DNA from: Clavelina lepadiformis
Lineage: Eukaryota > Chordata > Ascidiacea > Aplousobranchia > Clavelinidae
DNA length: 64,000 nucleotides
Assembly (NCBI RefSeq): GCF_947623445.1
Contig: NC_135242.1
Coordinates: 2,728,001-2,792,000 of the forward strand
Direction: 5' to 3'
Part shown: positions 1 through 20,927 of the stretch, one piece after another
Numbering within the stretch: position 1 is the first letter of the stretch
Layout: each line of letters opens with the position of its first letter
Translations under genes and position numbers: made by a program
Notes under the pieces: model-generated
What the model was told of the DNA's origin: nothing
Databases searched by the model: none
What the model saw: only the letters and a program-made list of their open reading frames with translations

Positions 1-1026
1 CGCAAACCCGTGCAAATAAATGAAAAATTTTGTCCCTATATAAAAACTAATATAAATTCATGATGGTTTACCAGATTTCATCCTTGTCACGTGATCAACC
101 GATTCGCTAGGGCACAACAAAAATTTGATATTTGCAGTTAAGGTGGTTTTGTTAGTTTAGAAAAAAAGTAAGTGAGAATTTGGCCGGTTAAATGAACTGT
201 TGTCAGCCGGTTGAAGTTTTCATGTAACAACCAACTTAGTATTGAAAAGGATAATGCACTTTTTTTTGTTAAAATTTTTCTGATAATAAAAATGTGACAT
301 TTTTTTCGTGGATGCCACATGCGCCTAATACGGCCTATGCAAAATGCTTGGCTAATTGATTTTCAGACTTCAAGAGTGGTTCCAGTCATCAGTTGGTAAG
401 TTGTTGCAGTTACTTTGATGCGCCTAGTGGAATCTTTTTAAATGTTTGTACAACACAAATTGGTGGTTGCTGTCTTGTTTTATTTGCTTAATACGATTTT
501 TCAGCTATGTTTTGAATCAAAATACTCACAAAATTGGTAGGCCTTATTAGGAGCCTATGCTCCTAATAAGGCCCATTTTTTGGAATTTTTAATTTCTTTA
601 TAAAAAATGTTTGGGGGGTTGCCAGGTATTGTGGTTTTAATATGTTGTAGTCATATACCCTCACTAATAGAATACGATTTTTCAGTCTATTCTCATTTGT
701 GGTTCTTGAGTTATTTTCAAAAAAGTGTTAGGTGGGCCTTATTTGGTACAGGTACCTTAGTAAAAAATAACCTTGTATGACAAAAAGTGACCTGGAAAAT
801 GACAACAATGACAACGACGGTATTGAAAAATTACGACCAATTAGACCATAGTAAGGATAAGTATGATCACAATTACGGGTAACAGAAAACAATTTTTTTT
901 TATCTCTGAACCTCAAACATTTTCTGCAGTTAGCATTTTAATGCATCTAACTGTTGTTTGCTGCAAGCTAATAAACCGTTTCAACTTCAGTACTTTAAAT
1001 GAAAACTAAAAGTGTAATCGTCTTAC
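1..1026. other. Non-coding stretch left of the atlastin-like exon
   Basis: I see no exon here. On the minus strand it would be intron or downstream part of the atlastin-like gene. It holds a perfect hairpin at 540-573 and two loosely similar segments that share AATACGATTTTTCAG (near 493 and 671) and a GGCCTTATT tail, which suggests an internally repeated mobile element. Confidence 0.6.
540..573. repeat. Perfect 15-bp hairpin, 4-bp loop
   Basis: The arms are GGCCTTATTAGGAGC and GCTCCTAATAAGGCC, separated by CTAT. The arms are exact reverse complements. A related GGGCCTTATTTGG lies near 735. It is probably part of a miniature inverted-repeat element whose ends I could not fix. Confidence 0.7.
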
Positions 1027-1226
1027 CAGGTTAGACTCCAGATACAGGGTCAACAAACTCAGCATAAATGATTTTCCTTCTCGCATGGCTCCAGCAATGG
1101 AAATGACTGCAACAGGATTGTGTATGACGTCAGGATGTTCTGCCAAGTTCTTCAAGGCAACTTTGTTCATGTCATAGCTGCCATCTTCTTTGGGTATCAG
1201 CACTTGAATCGCTTTCCCAGGAGATG
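1027..1226 (-). CDS. Atlastin-like dynamin-family GTPase, single P-loop exon (partial gene)
   Basis: This is one internal exon. Atlastins are membrane-anchored GTPases that fuse endoplasmic reticulum tubules. The exon reads SPGKAIQVLIPKEDG, then a stretch like the start of the atlastin/GBP G domain, then VISIAGAMREGKSF, the P-loop with its GKS nucleotide-binding residues. It ends at LESNL. It is bounded by an acceptor (TTTAAG) at the high-coordinate end and a GTAAGA donor at the low end, and enters with one carried base and leaves in phase 0. The start-codon exon should lie to the right and the rest of the G domain to the left, probably beyond the window edge. No other exon of this gene was found. 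A guanylate-binding protein is the alternative, but the QVLIPKEDGSYDMN lead-in favours atlastin. Confidence 0.8.
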
Positions 1227-2349
1227 CTTAAACAGTTAAAATTGGAAATTAAATCCAGTAAAACTTTGCATTTCGAGGACTGCTACTGTACATAACTTGC
1301 TTGTCTTTTTGAATCAGAATAGTCACATCAGTTAAAAATATTTTGCGAAATATTATAAAGTGCATTAATTTAGTGGAAGGCAAGTGTGAAAACAAGGTGA
1401 TGTTAAACTAACAAGGAACAACGTATTATGATGTCATAATTTTCCCTATGATGCAACGTCTTTCGTGCAAGCATGTTTCTGGCTTATATTACCAAATTGA
1501 AACAATTTGTACCACATGAACCTGTTATGTGTAATTTATGCGTGTCTTGGTGTCCAAATTGACAGTTTAAGTTAAGCATTTGGATTCCCGCTTTAGACCT
1601 TACGCACACAAAAAACGCTTGAATTAACATGTGACGTAATCGTCACGGTGATTACCTTCGTTACATTATTATGTCCGTACTTGATTGCACACCATAAACT
1701 AATGTCACTAATCACCCTCTGGTAAATTATTCTAAAAGAATAGTCTCCGTCGTGACGCGTTTTCGTCGGAGAAGAGGTGAATACGCTGTAGAGTACTCGT
1801 TTTGACCGCCTTACTTGTCGGGCTATTAGGCTATAGCCCAGACGGTCAAATTAAATCAAACAACTGGAAACTAATTTGTGTTTATCTGTCTGTATGCAAG
1901 TCATACCTAGGACAGCTACTAATCAACAATTCACGCCTTAAAATGAGATTCGTCAATATCGAGGAATAGTCGATAGCGAGTTATGGAACCTCGCTCGATT
2001 TAGAATGACAGCCACAAGACGTCAAGTAACATCGACAGATGTTACTGTTATATGTCCAGTAGCACAGTTCCCATTCGCCAAAAAGTTACATAAGATATTA
2101 GTCACTTTTCGAAGTTTGTCTATATTTTGATTAGGTATGGCACATATAATTTCTCCCCAAAAATTCTACCTTCAAACAATCGCATGGTCTATATCACCGT
2201 CTACTGGTAGTCTGGTATCTAACCTATATCTTTTTTGTATTAATTTTTGAATCGTATATTTTTTGCTACGGACGGCAGGGAGTGAAAAATATGATGCGAG
2301 CCTTGTTGTAGAAAGGTAAAAAAAGAAATACGCTAACAACCAATCATAG
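1227..2349. other. Non-coding stretch
   Basis: I see nothing recognisable here. It may contain the upstream intron or promoter of the minus-strand atlastin-like gene. Confidence 0.5.
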
Positions 2350-2852
2350 GTAAGCAGTACCGCGGTACTGTAGTACCGAATTACTGTAATGCGGTATGTT
2401 TTCAGAACCGATACCGGTACCGTCGGTACTTTAGAAAAGTACCGAATCTCTGTACTGAATTACTTTTTTCAACAAATTTCGATCGGTCCCGGTACTTGGT
2501 ACTTTCACGTGATCAGTTCAAAATTTTAACAAGTATGTTTTCAAAAATACATGTTAATTAATTCTTAATACCAATTTTAGCATCTGTTGATTTTTTTAAA
2601 TCTAGAAATGTCAAGTAAAATTACAAGCGATTAACGTCACATATGTCTTCATCTAGAGCAACTTTAACGAGGCATAATAGCGGCAAACATTACATTTGCA
2701 GCAGCATATTTTACACAAATAGTACCGGTACAGAGTACCGACAAAGTACCGAACTACTTTTTTAAAATAGTACCAAATACCGGAACCGTCATTATATTTT
2801 TTGCCAAGTAACGGTACCGTTACCGACGGTACATTCATATTACCGATTGCCT
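2350..2852. mobile_element. GGTACCG-rich miniature inverted-repeat element, copy 1
   Basis: Both ends are dense in GGTACCG/CGGTACC and AGTACCGA words arranged as long imperfect terminal inverted repeats. The centre carries CTTTCACGTGATCA, AAATTTTAACAAGTATGTTT and ACATTTGCAGCAGC. The same order of words occurs in reverse orientation at 60250-60768, so this is one family with two copies in the window. It encodes no protein. The exact ends and the target duplication are not resolved. Confidence 0.8.
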
Positions 2853-4403
2853 ATCTCTGCAAACAATCAACCAGAGCTTGACAATCGCCTTTGTAAAAAG
2901 ACCATCGCACACGCTTTCGACAATCAACGAAAGAAAGAGGAGTTCGCTCGTGCTTACGTTCTACTGTAACGCAAAGAGCACGTTCGTATTACCGCTCACG
3001 CTCCGGCTCTCTTTGGCGATTAAAAATTATTTTCAATCCAGCGCATTTTCGGACACCAATCGCATTCGTATGTTGCAAACACCAAACTTGCATTGTAAAA
3101 TGTGTGTCTAACTGCAACTGTAACTGCTTATCATTATTTGTAGTAAATGTTATAGGAAAGTTGATGGAATCCCATGCTGAAGAGTTTTGTTTTGGTCACT
3201 CTGGCCATAAATGACTAATATAGACGAGTAGGGTATTAAGAAGCTTCTAGAATTGTAGATGCCAACGTACAACAATCTAATAATCTTCATTTTCAAATAG
3301 CGTTGCACGTAATTGACAATAATTATACGAAACTTACCTAACGGAGCTGATTTTACGAACGTTTAGTACATAGTACATTATTACACAACCTATCTTTTAA
3401 TCTATATCCATTCACACGTAAACGCAACCGAAATGTGTGCGATATGTACACACGGGTCTTGGCCCACATTCCCGTTTTCCGAAACCAGGCAATAAAAGAT
3501 TGTAAGGTCACGTAATAAACGTCCTTTGATAACTATTGCTACGACTGTAAATCGAGTGTGGAAAGTATGGCAGTGACACTGCTAAGCTGTTAAAGTGATT
3601 TCACACTGCATGAAGCCCACGAGTAGTGTAGTCTTGACACGAGAAATATCGCTTTCGCATCTCGTGCAAAAGTAGAACACAAACTACGTCGACAAAGTTA
3701 CGATACACATATAGGTTTGGGAAAATTTTTGTCAGAAAATAATTCCGATTAAAAACGATTATAATAAATAACATTTATTTACATTTCGAGTTGCCTTCAA
3801 CATAAATCATGGCAAAAAGACAATTTTTTCTGGTGACAGCAAATTTTGCGAAACTGAAACTCAATGTTAAGCGATTACAGTATTTGTGATGTAAACCTGT
3901 TTGCAAATAAACAACAATGACATAAAGTATTAACAAAAAACAACGCGCGCGGTAGATTTACGGAAAAAATAATCGCGGAAAAATTACGTAATTACTCATA
4001 CGGTAGCTTTATTAAATAATGAGTTAAGTGCAAAACTACTTTCAAAGCATATATCGATTAAGTTGGAATAACAACGGCAACGTGAAACAAATTACGACAC
4101 CAGGACGACAACTCGGCTCATTGTTGTCAGCTTAAACAACAAAGCGTTTATATTGAACCATCATCACATAGTTCTGACGTGCTACTGTGCTTTGCGTTGC
4201 ATATTATGCTGATGTTGTTTATTTCTCGCTATGCGGTGCAAAAATTGCGCTGAAAATTAGTCTCAAAGCAGCCATTTTTTATTGACTACATAAAGAGATG
4301 ATTTTACGGCAGTCCAAAAATCTAAAATAATTTTCAATCCAACCATAGTGTTGCTTGTGCAACAGAAAAAAAACGAAGAGCGAATGACCCTTAAACAGGA
4401 GTG

Positions 4404-4472
4404 TGATGCGATAGGGGGGATAAAGGGGCCATGGCCTCCCTTCCCCCAAAATTTCTAAGATTTGGACTATCT
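4404..4472. repeat. Direct repeat, unit 1 (G-run / CCATGG / C-run)
   Basis: The layout is a G-run, then AAAGGGGCCATGGCCTCCC, then AATTTCTAAGATTTGGACTA. The same layout recurs at 4690-4769 in the same orientation. Confidence 0.65.
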
Positions 4473-4689
4473 CGGCGATCTTGGTTCCGTTTCGACGTTG
4501 AAAAAAGGACGACGCTCTCAAAATCGCTCATAAAAAGAACGCGCTTGTGCCAATCTCTGCAATCATCGAACGGGTAAAAGCCTTATTTTACCACTCACAA
4601 CTTGTCCGGCGTTTGTCGAAATGCACATATGAAGCGATAATCAATAGTTTTTGTTAAAAAGTAGTGATACCGAGGCTTCAATCGTATAA

Positions 4690-4769
4690 CAAGTACAGTG
4701 CGCGGGGGGGGGAGGGGGGGGGACAAAGAGACCATGGCTCCCCCCCAAATTTCTAAGATTTGGACTACC
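4690..4769. repeat. Direct repeat, unit 2, with long G tract
   Basis: It matches 4404-4472, ending in the identical AATTTCTAAGATTTGGACTA. Its left side is a tract of about 23 bases that is almost all G, which could form a G-quadruplex and may also be a sequencing or assembly weak point. Confidence 0.65.
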
Positions 4770-5441
4770 AATAATTATATTTCTCGCGTTTACGAGCAGA
4801 CGGTCAGTTATTAGGTCGGTCTTTATTACCCCCGCTCCGTTTCAATACAGTGTTACGTCACACACCACCTATGGTTTTACTACTCGACCATTGGTTTTCG
4901 CTATCGAAAACAGTTTGGTGTATAGTATTGATCGAGAACAATTGCAGGAGCTTCTTTTGAGCGCTCAAGATCACCCAAGCGTGTACAACGCAATCCAAAT
5001 CATCGATGACTTCCGATCGCCTCTCAGAATTTTGTGTGCTTCATTGCCATCGTGAAAGGATCAATGAGGAGAAGATCAATCGAGTTGTAACGAGCTTAGC
5101 TGACGGGAAGCGACAAATGGACTTTTAATCATGGTGCCCCATACAAGAGTGTTGTTAATCGCTTAAAGTCAAAATATTGGAACCCTCACCCCCAAAATTT
5201 TGGGCTGGCTAAGAAATGATACAGTGTCAATCAAAATTTTACTTGCATGAAAATTTCAAAATTTCCAGGATCTAAAGCTCATTTGTCCTCAAATTTTCTG
5301 ACAACGCATTTTACGCGCATGCGCACAACGGATTGTGCAAAAGTTCTATTCACTTACAATTTACAAAGAATTTACTTTAAACCAAGGCACTAACTTGATT
5401 TTATTAAAATTTTCGTCCTTCAATTTTTTTCAGAAGTAGGC

Positions 5442-5484
5442 GCCTACGCTATGATTATGCCTACGATATGATTACGCCTACGCT
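5442..5484. repeat. 17-bp tandem repeat, about 2.5 units
   Basis: The units are GCCTACGCTATGATTAT, GCCTACGATATGATTAC and a partial GCCTACGCT. A short palindromic CTCACATG...CACATGTGAG segment follows. Confidence 0.7.
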
Positions 5485-7349
5485 CACATGGGCTCATCAC
5501 ATGTGAGATGTAGGTATATATAGGTTATGTAAATTAAATTAATTTATTCAATTTTATAGTTAGTTAAAGTGTTCTTTTTGCATGACACAAAAAACAAAAG
5601 ATAATAGTTTTAGCTTTTATTTCGTCTATCGAAAGTAATTCTCATGCACAAAGACAAAATGAGTTAAACAACATACCGGTACCACCAACTGCTGTTAAGA
5701 GTTTGGACACAGTTTGGACAGCATTTCGAATATAATCCATCCCAGAAGAATTCTATTTCGACATCAACGACTTCTCTAAAAGTTTAGTCTAAAACAAACA
5801 AGTAGCTTAAATTATTTTGTAACCTACTGAGCCGGATTTTGCAAAACGAAACAGTTTGCGTGACCTAAATATTTAATAAGGAAACATATAGTTCTAAAGC
5901 TGGCTACACCACTAAGCCATCCATAGGCATTACCTCTCCGTAGTAGGCTTACTAAAACCATGATGGAAATATGCTCTATTTACAGACCATTTTGAACAAT
6001 CTTTTTTCTTTTTGGTTTAGTGGATTCAATAAAATTTACAACAAAAAATGCAAACAAAGGTCCTTCTCTTGCTACGACCTATACGATGGTATGCTGTGAC
6101 TCTGAAAAACTTGTAATAAAACTAGCAGGGTATAGGATGGCACTCTCGGGTTAACGTTTATTTTGAATTTCTCTAACAAGCTTTCGAAAGCATCAGCTTG
6201 CTTCATCAGTTGTAATAAAGAAAAGATTATGTTTGTAATGAGTCTAATGACTGATACATCACAATGACATGCAAATGACATGACATTTGTTGAAAATGAA
6301 ATTGATTGTCCTCGTAAATATATACCGATGTTGTGTGATCACAAAGATATCTTGTAAAACATATTTGTGTCGTATAGCCCGCGTAGTGCTTATAATGATC
6401 TACTACTATCTATTAAAGTGATAATTTTTGGGTGTTTGTTGGTGAAATTATGACATAACCTCACATACCGTGACATAATTTATCGCAAAACGTCCATTAA
6501 AACGAGAGCGTGTTATTTCCGTGCTGCTGCGTGTAGGTCACCTCGTAAACCACATTGTACAAATTTACTCAACTTTCACATAAAATATTCACTTTAATTT
6601 ATGACTTTTAAACCGTTGTAACGCTGGAGATGTCCAAACTTGCTCGTTCGCGATCTACATCTTCTTTAACGTTTTGCAGCTCGAATGTTTTCAAACGTTT
6701 ACCTGCAAGCAACGATATGTGTAGCGACATATCCTGTCGTTCAAATAATATTTTCAGGTCTTAGCTTAGAGTCAGATAAAATGAACGCCCAATAGGCATT
6801 GTTGTTTGGGTGCAGATGTCACGCTAAATTCTCCAACCAGTAAACTTCCCGCTCTTACGTCAATAAACCGACCTCTTCTCTTTCAACTTTTAATCACGTT
6901 CACTCGAACATGTCTAGGATAAATACAACGTTATTCTCAGTATCGTCCATCAAAAAAGAAGCAACCTTTCTTCAGAGTTCAAAACGTAGACTAAAGTTAA
7001 ACTCTTTTTCACCAAACCACCGAGGTGCCATCGACTATCATTAGTTGGCGAGATAAAAAATCGCGAGCAGCGTAACATGACTCGGGGAGTGGAGTTGTAG
7101 GAAAAAACTAAAACGTGTACTTGTATCTAAAACTCACTAAAAACGATAAAAAGTGTTACAAGTGTAAGTAGTCGCATACGGGTAATATTAATAAGATACA
7201 CTTTGTGGACATTGAAACAAACTACAGCATAAAAGCTTACGTCGTGCGCAAGAGTGGTTGTCATAGTCCATACTATATATACATCCATATATATGGATAT
7301 GGAATACATCTACTGTGACAACAAATAGCCTACGTACGTTCGTCTGCTA

Positions 7350-7613
7350 CAGTGTTTCTCCGAAAAATAAGACCTACCCTAAAAATGTGACCTAGCCTGA
7401 ATTTCGAGAATGAATTTAATATAAACCCTACCTTTAAAATGAAACCTAGTCGATAGCGCGAAAGTGCAATGACCTGAAGTTACGTGAATAAACATAATTC
7501 TCAATTTTGTTTTTAATAAATGAAAATAAAAGACATCCCCCAAAATAAGCCTTAGTGTCATATTTTTAAGCAAAAAATAATATAAGCCCTGTCTTATTTT
7601 CGGAGAAACACGG
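7350..7613. mobile_element. 264-bp Tc1/mariner-like MITE with TA target duplication
   Basis: The left end CAGTGTTTCTCCGAAAAATA is mirrored by the right end ...TTTTCGGAGAAACACGG. The repeats share GTGTTTCTCCG and AATAAGAC and are flanked on both sides by the dinucleotide TA (7348-7349 and 7614-7615). The TA duplication and terminal repeats fit a non-autonomous Tc1/mariner-type element. The interior has repeated AAATAAGACCTACCC-like words and no coding capacity. Confidence 0.8.
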
Positions 7614-7615
7614 TA

Positions 7616-10117
7616 ATTACGAAAAAAGAGTCGGCAAACCAATCGCAAAACACACATGTGAAGTAACGTGAATTTTGGTGACATATAAATAGAATTTTAA
7701 CAACTATACCTTGAAATAATTTTATAAAAGTAAAAAATTATCTTTAGTGGGAAATCACAAACATTTTATAAAAACAATGAGAAAGAAAAGCAAATTATAA
7801 ACAAAACATTCATCTTTTTTAAATATTCACTTAATCTAGAAGAAATTTGAGTCCACACTGTATACACATGCTGAATGATCTACAGCAGCGTTATTCAACG
7901 GAGGCGATATTGTCCATCAAAGAGGCAATTGTGGCAATTTTTGAAGTTGGAGGGCGATTTTATTTTTTAAGGTGGTGGAAGACGCTGTTTCCATTGTCTT
8001 CCAAGTTGTGATTTTATAATTATGCATCTGTTATTTACCGCGCTATTATTGCATAAGGTCATACTTGCTTTGTTTCTGATTGTTCTTTCTTTTTGTGATA
8101 ATTTCAAAGCATATTGTATATCGCAAGAAGCAAATACATTCGTACAAAAATGATCATAGGGGCGATTTTGACCCAAAACTCCGGAAAAAGGATAATTTTA
8201 CAAAAAAGGTTGAAGACTACTGCTCTTCAGTAACAGTAACTGAATGCTTACTATCAATATATACGACGTCATCTCAAGGTTGGACATTTTTAGAATTTAA
8301 TTTGTAGAAACACTTTTTTTTACTTTAATAATTTGTCTAATAATGTTCAGTATGAAATTAAGAAGTGATTTCGATATTATCAGTAATGCAATGATATGAT
8401 ACCTGTAGCTACAACGTAAAGCTTTCAAGTTTTACGGGAACAGCGAATACCGCCGTAAATTTCAATCGCTGTCTTATTACAAATTTTATGGTTTAAACAA
8501 TAAAGTTTGTAACTGCAAAAAATATTTACTTTTTAGGCGGAGCTTGTACGCCTTACCTCTTTATTTATGGCATTGTGCCATAAAATTTAAATTGTTTGAG
8601 CTCGTTTAAAAAGTTTTATTTTTGTGACAAACAGTCAATTATTAACACAGTATCAAAATAGATCAAATAACTGCTTCACCGGGACGTTTTTCCACAGCGT
8701 TCGGTTGAATTCAAATTTGTGGGTACTTACTACTTACTGCCTGTTGCTAGGCTTGTAAATTTGATGGCTTGTCGTAAAGATTGAAATGCCCGGACTTGCA
8801 TCGTCATATTATAGCTGGGCATCGTTTGTTCACAGTTTTGTAATGCAGCACTTGTTTGCTGCAATACAGTCTGCTGAAAATTGTTTGTCATTTTTATTAA
8901 GATTTATTCCTGCAGTTAACTCTATAGTCTATACCAACTATATGGTATATAGTATGGGTGTATCAATGCAATAGGCAATCAGTGAACAATATCTCTTGTA
9001 AAATTATTTCGAGTTACAAAAAGGTGACAATTTCTGACTTTTCCTGAAAATTTCTACCGGACATCAACATCAATATTTTACAAAAATTATGTCTGCAATT
9101 TTCACGTTAGTTTAATTAAATTGTCGCTCCAAACGCATCAATAACCTTGTCAAGAATTGAGTCACGTCTAACGCTTGTTCACTGAAAGGCGCTAGCGAGT
9201 GAGAAATGGATCTTTTCATTTTCGCGTCGGTTGAATCTTTATGCGCTACACGAAGCCGCTAAACATCGACAAATTCAAAGAGAAACTTGCGATGTTGTAC
9301 AGTTTGTACCGTCGTTTTACGTACCGTCAAATTTTTAATAAAATCCAAATCAAATGCTAGAAGCTTTTGTTGTCATCTTATTAAAGCTCCTGGCTGTATG
9401 AGACGTGTACAGTAACAATAGTTGCTGTAGGTCCTGGCTCGTGAAGTAGGAATAGAAAGAAAGTCAGATAACGTGAAGTTTAGGAATAGAAAGAAAGTCT
9501 GTTTACATGCTTTTATCTAATTAACTAAACCTGTCCATGACACTGAGCGATCGAGGAGAGTCGACCTGACTTTTCTCCACATTCAATGTGTTAATTAGCG
9601 CAGGACCTCTGTCGTACTGGAATAGTTCCAGCTGTCAAGCGTCGCAATAAGCCCTTGGTTGTCATCCCGCAGTTTCTCATTTTCGATCCGCTTAGTTTTT
9701 CAACTTACGCTGTCCAACTCATTGAGTGCTTTTCAATGTTGGTAGTTCAAGAGAAAAATAAAAGTATTTCACAAAACTTAAAAATCAGAACATCATGATC
9801 AAGTATGTACAAATATGATTAAGAAATTTTGAAAACCTGAAATATTTGGCGTCAATTTAACCGATCCGAAACCCGGATCGACAACTTGTGATCTGTATTT
9901 ATTTATTTATTAATAATCATGATATTACGCCCACGTTATAGCGGTGTGCGCGATATTCATTAGTAGATTGGTAACTGCCCCTCTGACTCCATTGTGTGGG
10001 AATGAGAATAAAAAGAGAAGTGAACTGGACGTGAATCAGCTGTGATGTGAACTGCACAGAATAGATCCAAGATCAAACGACACAAAACTGTTGTCAACTA
10101 AACAACAATTTTACAAC
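7616..10117. other. Non-coding stretch upstream of the LITAF-domain gene
   Basis: I see no gene. A pair of near-identical 25-27 bp direct repeats lies at 9441-9465 and 9473-9499 (GTGAAGT...AGGAATAGAAAGAAAGTC). The last few hundred bases are presumably the promoter and 5' leader of the LITAF-domain gene, with no recognised core element. Confidence 0.5.
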
Positions 10118-10495
10118 ATGGAGGAGAAGAGCGGATCTCGACCATTTCATGACCTGTGCGAGACAACTCCGAACGTGGAAACAAGTTTTGCAACATCGGA
10201 TCCTCAACCAGCCGTGGCTCAGATCACAACCCAATACCCGGTTGGTCAGCAGCAGATTTTTGTTCAAATTCCTGTCCTTGGACACGATCCCACACAAATC
10301 ACCTGTTCAACGTGTCATCAAACGGTTGTCAGCAAAACGAAAAGAAGTCTGAACGACTTTGCTTGGTCACTGATCGCTCTCCTTTGTTTTGTAGTGCCTA
10401 TTTTCTTCTGCATTCCTTTACTATTTATTCAAAGCTATAAAACTACATACACCTGCCCTGTGTGTAAAAATACTCTGGGAATTTATAATTCTTAG
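10118..10495 (+). CDS. LITAF/CDIP1-family membrane protein, single exon
   Basis: It encodes 125 residues. LITAF-domain proteins sit on the cytosolic face of late endosomes and lysosomes, where a zinc-binding fold is anchored by a hydrophobic hairpin. The first CxxC is at residues 63-66 (TCSTC), a hydrophobic segment spans about 81-104, and the second CxxC is at 113-116 in YTCPVCKNTLGIY, the usual family ending. The N-terminal 60 residues are Pro/Gln/Thr-rich, as usual. The ATG at 10118 is the first in this frame; the frame is open for nine codons upstream but has no ATG there. Length fits the family, which is about 100-170 residues. It stands alone between non-coding stretches. I cannot assign a specific vertebrate orthologue, since the family is multicopy in animals. 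Confidence 0.9.
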   Translation: MEEKSGSRPFHDLCETTPNVETSFATSDPQPAVAQITTQYPVGQQQIFVQIPVLGHDPTQITCSTCHQTVVSKTKRSLNDFAWSLIALLCFVVPIFFCIPLLFIQSYKTTYTCPVCKNTLGIYNS

Positions 10496-12380
10496 CATCA
10501 GCTTTCATTAGGTTATATTTTTCATCGTATTTATTGTTATGGTAAATAGATTCAGCGAAAATTCTACATAGAGGTCGTTGATTTGAACCGCGTAATTATA
10601 AAAGGGCGAATTATCAAACTGGAACTGGTCTTGTTGGAAACCACGAAATTGGGATTCCCTAAAACTTTTCTCACAATTTTCCTCGCTCCAGGAGTTGGTT
10701 ACTTTTCAGTTTCATTTTGAATTGGTTAACTTCCCATTTTGTTAAGGTTAAAGTATGGTGTAGTTGTAGACTGTAGAGTTTTTTGGTAGGTTGAAAAATT
10801 TACAGATAATGAAGTCATTTATATGTCATGCAATGTTTGATTTTTGATTGTTGAAATAGATTAGTGTATTGCAGACTCGAAAAACCTCAGTTATGCAATG
10901 GTGTTATATCTATAACGCAAAGCTTTAAATTTAATATAATTGTTTTAACAATCATTTTAACGATATTGATGATAATAATAATTCTAGATATTATTTAATT
11001 TAATGTACCCATAACGCAGATTTTTTAATTCAAGGCAAATATCGCCTGTGAAACATTGTGTGTCATTCTGTGTCGTTTAGGACAGAGCAACTATTTATAT
11101 AAGACGCTAATATTGACTGAAAGCGAGAAATGAGCCAAGAACAATGATATTTTAATGGTAAAGCGCCACGCTAGAATATGCAGCCCTTAACGCCACATGT
11201 ATATAGATGGATATACGGCGTTTCAAAATTGTTTCATGCCGCATTTTAAAGTTTCACACCGTAAATAGCTACTTAATGGTATTTATACCAAGCTTTCAAA
11301 AATTTTTGCACCTTTCCTAAACTGCCAATTATGTCACTACGCGTTTCTTGCGTTTTAGCAGGACGTACTGTTTTTCCATTTTCTGTTTATTATCGTTTTC
11401 ATTATCCAACCCCCCTCCCTTCTAATTTACTAGATCCCTCATCTTCATAACATTTGCCTTGTGAAATGATGATTTATTGTAGTTTGCTTTATAATTAGTT
11501 TTTTCATAAAGATGGTTTATTTTGTTCGTAAGATTTCTATGAGGTTTTTTTTTTAGAAGCTGTGATGCAACAAAATCATCCCGATTTCTACTTCTCTTAA
11601 TACTACCCAATGAACGAATTTTTTAAAGCTAAAACTCCGCATTGTATTAAAACATTTTTATGAACTACTAGTGTTATTTGCACAGTCGCCACTAAACTTT
11701 CAATTGTTCTAATCTAAAACCTAAAACGCAAACACGTAATTTATATTTTTGACTTTGCTTTACAACTTTGCATAAACCGCTAGAAATAATGATAATATTT
11801 ACTTGAGTAACTTGGTTTGTTCGACGCGGTTTTGGTTTTCATCAAGTCAAGTTTAAAGCTGTGGCCTATCGGCATCCGGTAAACAGTTTTTGCTTTGAAA
11901 TTCCGAAAATATACATCCTAAAAAATGGAAATAGTTCTTTTTCAGAAGAAAAACATGATTGTCCAGTGATTTTGTTTTGATTACCAAGCTTTTGTATTCC
12001 TTACTCGCATTTTTTATGGGTTCAAGGATTTTTTTCGACCTTCAACTAAGCTGTGTAGGCCTATTTCCGACAGAAAAGTACGGCGGTTTTTTACGAGACC
12101 TCGCGCGTGAATAGACGCGTTTTTTGCGTGTAGGCGTGCACTGAAACCCCAATTCATTGTTTATTTATTAAAACTTAATGTGACTTTTTTGCCGGAAAAT
12201 CGTGTGTTCGTAGTTATTTATATTTTAATCCAGGTTATCTTTTTCCAGATTTCAATCATAAACAACTTCCAGTTATCTCATTCTGAGTGAAATTTACTTT
12301 TTTGTATTTTTTTACCACGATTGGTTAGTTTGTTTTTTTAGCAGGGCTCTGTCAAAAACCAGACAACTGCTAACCGCTTC
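10496..12380. other. Non-coding stretch between the LITAF-domain gene and TMEM67
   Basis: I see no gene. At 11217 there is CGGCGTTTCAAAATTG followed by sequence resembling the left end of the element at 48314-49285, so a fragment of that family is likely. A somewhat CpG-richer segment at 12070-12140 could be part of the TMEM67 promoter. Confidence 0.5.
12321..12341 (+). promoter_or_regulatory. Candidate 3' splice acceptor upstream of the TMEM67 start
   Basis: A pyrimidine-rich run ends in TTTTTTTAG, 39 bases before the ATG at 12381, with no obvious donor just upstream. It may receive a trans-spliced leader, which is common in ascidians, or a 5' untranslated exon. The sequence alone cannot separate the two. 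Confidence 0.45.

Positions 12381-20927
<8,547 letters not shown>

Larger units (their letters stand above)
2853..7347. other. Long non-coding stretch
   Basis: I see no exon with family resemblance and flanking splice sites. It holds a duplicated poly-G/poly-C element (4404-4472 and 4690-4769), a short 17-bp tandem repeat (5442-5484) and otherwise unremarkable AT-rich sequence. The segment 2860-3110 is more GC-rich than its surroundings and could be promoter-like, but nothing specific supports that. Confidence 0.5.

Noticed and set aside
2878-3111. 77-codon open frame on + in a GC-richer patch
   Set aside because: No recognisable motif, basic and Ser-rich low-information composition, and no supporting exon nearby.
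10149-10440. Two further + frames over the LITAF-domain gene
   Set aside because: They are shadow frames; only the 10118 frame carries the CxxC, hydrophobic and CPVC pattern.
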